From the NCBI GenBank assembly GCA_023053685.1, contig JALIGW010000002.1:39578720-39642719 (forward strand): 64,000 nucleotides of DNA. The letters are read 5' to 3'. The position numbers were made by a program, and so were the translations under genes. This document shows positions 57,718 to 64,000 of the stretch, in pieces. The first letter of the stretch is position 1. Every line of letters starts with the position of its first letter. The notes beneath the pieces were generated by a model, which ran no database searches, had not been told where the DNA came from, and worked only from the letters and a program-made list of their open reading frames with translations. This DNA comes from Diadophis punctatus similis (lineage: Eukaryota > Chordata > Lepidosauria > Squamata > Dipsadidae).

Positions 57718-58080
57718 CAAAAATGTTAAAGAAGTTAGGCATTTAGACAAATCAGCCATCAATAGACATATTGAGATAAACCCCATTTACATGCCATTCA
57801 AAAGCAAGAATTTAAAAAAATTTAGCAATGAAACTAGAATACAACCCTTCAAGCATCCAACATTCAGATAAACAGGGATTAACAATAGAGAAATAATCAG
57901 GCAGAGAACAATACTCTAATCAAGCAACCACCAAGGAAAAAGACACATTCCTATTAAAATTGGCAGGGAAGTTACTATACGGTATATAAACAAGCTGTTG
58001 ATATGCTCACTTGCACTGATGATGTTCCCTAGCTGGTAACAACCAAACTCAGAGAGACCAAGAACTTCAATCAGGTTGCA
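57718..58080 (+). mobile_element. Penelope-like element 3' end
   Basis: The plus frame reads LDKSAINRHIEINPIYMPFK, the ending typical of PLE ORFs downstream of the GIY-YIG domain (..W..sk.sINRHI.i.piY.p). Then comes sequence parallel to 63100-63300 and a hammerhead-like core: CTGATGA at 58016-58022 and a GTTCCC/GGTAAC stem (58024-58029 with 58035-58040). The GAAA part is deleted, and AACTCAGAGAGACCAAG follows. Confidence 0.75.
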
Positions 58081-58811
58081 AAATAAAGCTTAATTCTAGT
58101 CTTCCTTTAGAATCTGTTTCCAGATCTGAACAGTCTTAAAGGCTAGAGTTTTTCACTGTCCCCAGTTACATGGAGAGTTTTACTCATATGTAAATAAATA
58201 CCAGGAACATAGCAGTCCATCCAGTGATTATGCGCTGAAAGCCTAACATGATGTACTATGGTGTATGAGAGTATCAGGACAGCCAGAAATCTTTTTTAAG
58301 ATAAAAAGAAATACAGGATTCCTTCTTGTAAAGAATTCTAATATTCCTCAGGTTCATAAAAGCACTGGAGAGTTCCGAGTTATTCCTTTGCAAATGAATT
58401 AAAACCCAGAGCAAGAGGACAGCAAATGGCAAACTTTTAAAAAAGAAACTTGAAGGATATAGCCTTCCAATAACAATGAATATAGAAGAAATAATAGAAG
58501 AATCACAAAACATTTATTCTCCATTTTTCTCTACTCAACCAAGAATATCTATTAAATCAATTTACCCTCTATAAGAACCCAATAAATATAATACTCTAGC
58601 AGAGCAACCCAATTCTGCTATTACACCCTGACTATTTTTCTATAAATTTAGCCAAAGCATTCTTTATTATTTTTCTTTCTCTTACATACATGCACCATAT
58701 GTATTAACCTTTTAACCCAGGATCGAATGTGATACATGCCTTTATGTCTATTGTGATGGTTGGAAGTTGCAGAAAGTTTTAGAAATAATTCACTTTACAG
58801 GTCTCTGAATC
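58081..58811. other. no recognised feature
   Basis: AT-rich unique sequence. Confidence 0.4.
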
Positions 58812-59450
58812 AGTGGTGGGATTCAAACTTTTTTACTACCAGTTCTGTGGGCGTGGCTTGGTGGACATGGCTTGGTGGGCATGGCTTGATGGTCATGTGA
58901 CTGTGGGTGTGGCAGGTGGTCGTGTGAATGGCTGGGCGTGGCCGGGTGATCATATGACTGGGTGGGCGTGGCTGGGGTGTGTCATGTGACTGAGTGGGCA
59001 TGGCCAACTGTATGTCACTCATGTGGGTGGTACCTGTATGGGCCAGGCGGTGTTGGGGAGGGAATCCAGGGGTTTCCGGTGGGTGGGGAGTAAAGGAAGA
59101 AAGAAAGATCCAATCTCTCTCTCTCTCTCTCTCTCTCCCTCTCCCTCTCCCTCTCCCTCTCCCTCTCTCTCTTTCTCTTTCTCTCTCTCTCCTTTCCTCC
59201 CTTCCTTAGAAAGTCTGCCTGGCTGAGGGAAAGTGCATGTGCTACAGCATGCTGCAGATGCCCCTCGCTCACCACTTTGTCTGGCTTCCCTCCTCCCACT
59301 GCTTGTGCTCTCCCTCCCCAGTCCCTCCCCTTCCCAGCAGGTGGAAGCTCACAATTGCCCTTTCCAAGCCCACTATTGGTGAAGCTGGGTACCAGTGAGG
59401 GCTGGCTTTTTGCCTAGGTTTCTCTGGCTGTCGGGGGGAAAACAAAATCA
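58812..59450 (+). mobile_element. hAT-like element with extended GGGCGTGG module
   Basis: Left end CAGTGGTGGGATTC, then TTACTACCAGTTCTGTGGGC and several copies of a GGGCGTGGCTTGGTGG-like unit to about 59010, then GCATGGCCAACTGTATGTCA. A (CT)n/(CTCCCT)n tract lies at 59116-59200. The right end was not found, so the stated end is approximate. Confidence 0.6.
59116..59200. repeat. (CT)n with CTCCCT units
   Basis: CT run, then CCCTCT hexamers, then CT/CTTT units. Confidence 0.95.
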
Positions 59451-59620
59451 AAGGAGCCCTGGTGGCACAGTAGCTAGAATATAGTATTGCAGGCAAACTC
59501 TGCCCACAGTCTGGAGTTCAATCCTGATGAGGGTCAAGGTTGACTCAGCTTTCCATCCTTCCGAGGTTGATAAAATGAGGGCTCAGATTGTTAGGGGCAA
59601 TACGCTGATTCTGTAAACTG

Positions 59621-60621
59621 CCGTATTTTTCGGAGTATAAGACGCACCGGAGTATAAGACGCACCTTAGTTTTGGGGGAGGAAAACAAGGAAAAAAGGCC
59701 TCTGCCTCCAAGCAATTTGCCAAACCGCAAACAGCAAACAGTACAGATGATATACACTGTTTGCTGTGTATTTCTGTGCATGTGTGCCTGGCCCATAGAA
59801 ATGGCAAAGAATTGGAGAAATGTACATTTATGGCAGTATATTAATCCCAGAAAGTTTTCTTAAATGTAATCACACTAACTCCTCCCAATTATTTAAATAG
59901 ATCTACTTCAAACATGACTAAGTCAGGGTTTCTCAGCTGCCTTCTTTTAATACTAATACTTAATACTAATACTTAATACTAAAACAAGACATTTCAGATT
60001 ATACTTTTACAGATCTTTAAAATTGATGTGGCTTTCTGGAAGTATTATCTGCTATTTAAAAGAAGATACAATAGCACTGGGCCTCTTCAGAGCAAGCATT
60101 TATTTTAAAAAGCTTCTTTATTTTGTTAAGTTGTCTAGAACAATAATAAAGCAGTCTTTAAAAAATAAGTCCAATAATTTGAACACTCTACAAACATTTA
60201 ACAAAATAACATATTAACAGAATCTGTCTCTACCATTATAGAACTCACAACTTCCTGATTGTGAGGCAAGAGCTCTAGCTCTGAGCCATAGCAGGTATAG
60301 CTTGCTTCCTTTCAATTTTAGCAGTCTAATATTGCCAGCAGTTTATCTCCCAGCAATTTGTCACATTACAGCCACCGTAGTTAGTTTCATTTTTCTACGT
60401 GGCTTGCAAGCCTCCGTCAGCTGTAGGTCGGGAGGCAGTTTATCTCTTCTTGTGCTCTTCTTGTGCTTTACCCTGTTTGCTGCAAAGAGGTAAATTGCTG
60501 GCAGGCAGAGGCCAAAGAGTGGGGGTGGCTGGGTGGGGCTGCATTCGGTGTATAAGACGCACCCAGGTTTTCACCCTCTTTTTGAGGGTAAAAAGGTGCG
60601 CCGTATACTCCGAAAATACGG
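59621..60621. mobile_element. TA-target MITE, CCGTATTTTTCGG family, 1001 bp
   Basis: Ends CCGTATTTTTCGGAGTATAA and GTATACTCCGAAAATACGG. TA follows at the right; the left neighbour is TG, so one TSD base has changed. The body matches 55228-56118 except for an extra ~95-bp segment around 60205-60300. Confidence 0.88.
60205..60300 (-). mobile_element. tRNA-like SINE head inserted in the MITE
   Basis: Absent from the sister copy at 55228. On the minus strand it reads GCTATGGCTCAGAGCTAGAG, CTCTTGCCTCACAATCAGGA and AGTTGTGAGTTC, with A-box-like TGGCTCAGAGC and B-box-like GTGAGTTC about 35 bases apart. This could be a truncated tRNA-derived SINE. No TSD was resolved. Confidence 0.5.
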
Positions 60622-60689
60622 TATCCAGTGAGTGCTGAGAAGCACCATGGAATGGTATATAAGTCTAAGTGCAATTGCTATTTTAGATT

Positions 60690-62619
60690 TTGTTCTGGTC
60701 TTGTCTACATTTTTTTTTCAAATGTGACACCTGGCATGCTATTAAAATAAAGGAAAAGGAAAAGTCAAAATACATTTATGCAATCTGCCTTAACAAATCA
60801 CTTTCTTTTAAATAATACAGTATGGAGCTGCCTATCAATAGTAATAATAAACATTTTATGTCAGAGCATAAAAATGTCAATTGTTTATGGCAAAAATGTC
60901 AAGTGTTTAATTAACATTTATTATCAGAAATTGAGTGATGGAGTTCTGTGATTTTTTTTTTTACTTTAAATATCAACATCATGCCATGGAGTAGAGAATG
61001 AAAAAAAATCTGAAATATATTGCTCCAATCTATGTTGTGCAACATAGCTGGATATAAGAGGAATCTCTGAGTCTGCAGCAGTACAAAATGTTTGAAAGGC
61101 AAAAATAATATGTTTTTCCCTGTCTCGTGGAAAAGACGAATTATGTAAATTGGGAAAGTGAAGCCTCTTACAAAACAGGCCAAAACTATTAATATCTCAC
61201 TGAAACAGTAACATATGAATGTGAAACAGAAAACAAATGTTGTACATAATCCCTGATGTGTTTGAACAAAATTAAGATAATACCGATAATTACAATGGTT
61301 AGAAATTTTGTAGGACTATAAAGAGGCTATGTATCATTCTGCAAATGAGGATAAATGTGTTATGACTATAAATATTTTGTTTTCCTTGTTCCTTGTATAT
61401 TATATCAACTTGGGTTAGTGCTTGATAACTCAAGTATTTAAAATAGCTACATAATATTTGGAGCACTAACCATGACTGATAATTTCATTTTGTAAGAAGA
61501 TTAAAAAGAAATATTATTGATGGAACGTAGCCAAAGTACAAAGTAAAGTTTACTGCATATTTAATAGGATAGAAAGTACGGTAGGTGTGGGAAGGTATGG
61601 AGGAGGACAAAGAACCTTGAAAGTTGATGTTGAAATAACTTTAGCATGAAAGAAGTTAGCTAAGTAAAGGTCTTCAAAGATGCAAAATTCCAGCAATGCA
61701 GAACAAAGTCATCCATATGGATCATTACTGCAGTTGCTGACAGCAATAATGTACTGTAGATATACTTACTCATCTCTTTCTTGTGGCTGTATCTGGTTTC
61801 CTAATTAATCACTGCAGATCATTGGTTTCTATGGCTCTTTAAGATAGCTAAATGTGGTCATTCAACTTTCTACCACAGTTAAAAGCTGGATAAGCAGTCT
61901 TTTCACTTTCCAAGTGTCCTCAGTCTAAAATAAGACAAACCTGGGATATTTTAACAATGACCAAATCTGCTGAGATGCTATTCATACTTTAAATTATGTG
62001 GACACAAAAATGGAATTAATATGTTCATATGTTTATGTTTCAAAATTTGGAATTCACAAAGAAGTATCAGCCAACAAGTGATTTCCCTTTCTGGTCAATA
62101 AATAACAGAGATGTGCCAATTAATCAGTGCTCCATTGCTCTCCTTTCAAACTGGCAATAAACAAAGACCTTGCTTTGATCTCTTTGGTGTCACCAGTCTT
62201 AACAAAAATACAAACAAATCAGAGTGATTTGGGATCATCCATCTCAGGATTCATAATTGAGACTCAGACGCAACATTTAGAAGCATCAAATGGCTGTAGA
62301 AGAGCAAAGAAGTTTAATATGTGGAAGACTATATCAAATTACAGAGCACTCTAAAATGGCAAACTTGGTGCTTGTTAAATCTTGTTTGTGGCACAGGTCA
62401 TCATCTAACACATGAGGCTAGTATTAATATCCAGTATAGGCACTGGAGAAACATACCAGATGAACAAAACCATACTGAAATATTCCAGAATTCCCAAAAG
62501 AGGAAAGAAACTATCTTCCAACACAATGGTTACTGATGCATCTTCATTAAAAAGTTATAGGTTCACAATTCACCGTTCAACTGTCTTAGCCTATTAAAAG
62601 GATAACTCTCCCAGAGACC
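60690..62619. other. no firm feature
   Basis: AT-rich. The part from about 62100 may be upstream PLE sequence, but no RT motif is legible. Confidence 0.35.
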
Positions 62620-63340
62620 CAAAACATTTTCAAGACAACCAACAGATTATTAGAAGCTCACGGTGTCATTGCGCAAAATTTCTTGAAAGACCTTGAACAA
62701 ACCCAAATATCCAGTAATCAAAGAAGTAAAATTGGAGCCATCTATAAAGTATAATGTAAGGATTGTAACAGACATTGTGTAAGACAGGTAGAAAACTAGC
62801 AGAACTTATCCACGAACATCAGTCAGAAGATAGTCAGAAGGCAGAATTGTTTTTTATGAGATAAGTGGCCATATAAATTTGACAAGCAATCTTAGAATTT
62901 TCTTAATTTCCAAACACATAGATCAATTCAATAATTTGAACAATTCAAACTGTTAATATTTTCGATCAAGCCAAATAAAAAACTGCTAAGATTTTTCCTG
63001 AAAGTCTGGCTCTTTGATATGTTACTCATTAACAAACACATAAACCTTACCTATGTACCATTTAAAAATATAACCAAATAGTCTAGCTCCTTCCTAATAA
63101 CCGGCACCCAAATAAGCAGGAAACACCTCCAGATCAGGAAAGAACAAATACCTTAATTAAACAACTATCAAGGAAAATATCCATTCCAACTAAGATTGGC
63201 AAGGCTAGCTGCTGCAGCAAATATAATTAACCCAAAAACGTTAGTCTTATGCCCTGATGATGTTACCTAACCTAATAATGAAATATCTGTCACAAAGCAA
63301 CCAAGGCCACAGGGTTCCAAGAACCCCAACTAATCAGCCA
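62620..63340 (+). mobile_element. Penelope-like element 3' end (GIY-YIG endonuclease remnant)
   Basis: The fragment runs from the RT-endonuclease linker (FKTTNRLLEAHGV, with frame changes) through a GIY-YIG nuclease to the C-terminus and tail. A short A-rich gap and stops show decay. A hammerhead-like core follows the ORF: CTGATGA 63254-63260, GTTACC with a broken partner strand, GAAA 63280-63283. Then AAGCAACCAAGGCCACAGGG marks the shared tail. Confidence 0.82.
62738..63080 (+). pseudogene. PLE GIY-YIG endonuclease remnant
   Basis: Reading with two frame changes: GAIYKV, stop, CKDCNRHCV, then TGRKLAELIHEHQ, and later FLKVWLFDMLLINKHINLTY. PLE endonucleases have a GIY-type start, a Cys-x-x-Cys zinc-like pair (CKDC), a Tyr-Val-Gly-Gln-Thr-Gly segment and a R.hEH motif. 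Here CKDC and IHEHQ are kept, while the YIG part is damaged by a frameshift (62780s). The ending parallels 57718. It would have nicked target DNA; it is now inactive. Confidence 0.8.
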
Positions 63341-63424
63341 AAAAAATTACCAAATCAAAAACTGGTCAACTTTAACAAAGAGGCTGCATTATACTTGTGT
63401 GATTGTGTTGTGATGTGATGTGTG

Positions 63425-63500
63425 ATTTATTATTTATTTAGATAATTTATATGGCTGCCTACTCACTTTCAGTGATTCTAGGCGGCTGGATTTAGTATTC
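63425..63500 (-). repeat. LINE 3' tail fragment, minus strand
   Basis: On the minus strand: GCCGCCTAGAATCACTGAAA...GGCAGCCATATAAATTATC and (AAAT)n, a CR1/L2-like 3' end. Confidence 0.6.
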
Positions 63501-63504
63501 AGCT

Positions 63505-64000
63505 GGCAGCCAATAAATGGCCTGAAGTATATTCTCTCTGCTGTTACAATACACATACACTTGTCCCTAGCTTTTGAAATGAGACATCACTATATGCAGC
63601 AAAACCTCAGTTACTATTGACAAACTATTAAAAAAGAGTGGACCCATGTTAAATCTGAATGCCTATTAAATCTAAATTTGTATTACTTGCATCTATTTAC
63701 ATTGTTCAGTTAATTATGCAATTGTGATAAAGGGAATCGATACAATAAACCCAATGGGGAGTGGATATACGTGTGTGGTTTGAAAAAATTGTAACTTGTT
63801 CTAAAGTCAGTTAAACTCGAAACTGAAGTTTTAATGCATACATTCATTAAGTCCAACTGGAGTGAGGCAGTATACAAATGGCAGAAACTCTGTAAAGAAA
63901 AGAAAAAATCGGAGAATCAACCAAATTTATTATCCCACATCCAGAGTAAGTATGGTATTAATTTCTTCATACTGAGCAATTTAAAACAAACAGGCGCACC
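63505..64000. other. no recognised feature; open frame to the edge
   Basis: A plus frame is open from about 63797 to the end of the window (around 68 codons; includes HTFIKSNWSEAVYKWQKLCK). No family was recognised and the length is not beyond chance. Confidence 0.3.

Larger units (their letters stand above)
59453..60683 (+). mobile_element. tRNA-derived SINE split by a TA-target MITE
   Basis: 59453-59620 has the SINE head (GGAGCCCTGGTGGCACAGTA, GAGTTCAATCCTG as B box) and body (CAAGGTTGACTCAGC, GATAAAATGAGGGCTCAGA). 60622-60683 resumes with GAGAAGCACCATGGAATGGT and ATATAAGTCTAAGTGCAATT. Joined, they follow the order of the SINE at 17177. The MITE at 59621-60621 is therefore younger. Confidence 0.88.

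Noticed and set aside
63797..64000. Open frame running off the right edge
   Set aside because: About 68 codons without family match; cannot be judged without the next bases.

Overview
The window is vertebrate nuclear DNA, almost certainly from a squamate reptile and most likely a snake. The evidence is the repeat mix: BovB/RTE, CR1/L2-type and L1 LINE pieces, tRNA-derived SINEs of Sauria and snake type, Penelope-like (PLE) tails, a gypsy element, a DIRS-like remnant, many non-autonomous hAT elements, and long GATA/ATCT (Bkm-type) tracts. I found no host exon, rRNA, tRNA gene or CRISPR array that I could defend. The region reads as intergenic or deep-intronic, AT-rich DNA filled by layered transposons.

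Layout. 1-2136 is the 5' part of a gypsy element on the minus strand: LTR, gag, zinc knuckle, then a jump to integrase with protease, RT and RNase H missing. 2.1-6.7 kb holds hAT elements, a foldback element, a CR1 3' end split by a hAT, a 97-bp MITE and a 206-bp solo LTR. 6.7-10.4 kb is quiet. 10.46-11.16 kb has an inverted PLE tail pair next to a DIRS-like tyrosine-recombinase remnant. 12.7-15.9 kb has two minus-strand LINE remnants, one overlapped by a BovB tail and one split by a hAT. 19.2-20.2 kb is a 5'-truncated L1 with target-site duplication (TSD). 20.3-21.9 kb has a pogo-like piece, a 79-bp PLE-tail insertion, a MITE and a LINE. 26-29.7 kb has a hAT, a BovB RT fragment with YADD, a pogo-like MITE, a SINE and a hAT carrying a captured-looking coiled-coil reading frame. 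30.4-38 kb is dense: hAT, compound microsatellite, TA-target MITEs, LINE, inverted PLE tails, and a 1.2-kb hAT inside a GATA array. 41-46 kb has three hATs, a GATA tract and a second short PLE-tail insertion. 48.7-51.3 kb has a SINE, a hAT inside a hAT with both TSDs legible, an ERV-type LTR candidate and another hAT. 53.7-60.7 kb has a LINE tail, hATs, a SINE split by a TA-target element, and a PLE. 62.6-63.3 kb is a PLE 3' end with GIY-YIG endonuclease remnants and a hammerhead-like motif.

How the parts relate. At least fifteen hAT-type copies have identical or near-identical 8-bp TSDs, so their boundaries are firm and their nesting gives a relative age order. The most interesting thread is a set of PLE-derived segments carrying hammerhead-ribozyme-like cores, either as tiny insertions with 11-bp direct repeats or as head-to-head inverted pairs. 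A second thread is module sharing and possible gene capture among hAT elements whose termini differ.
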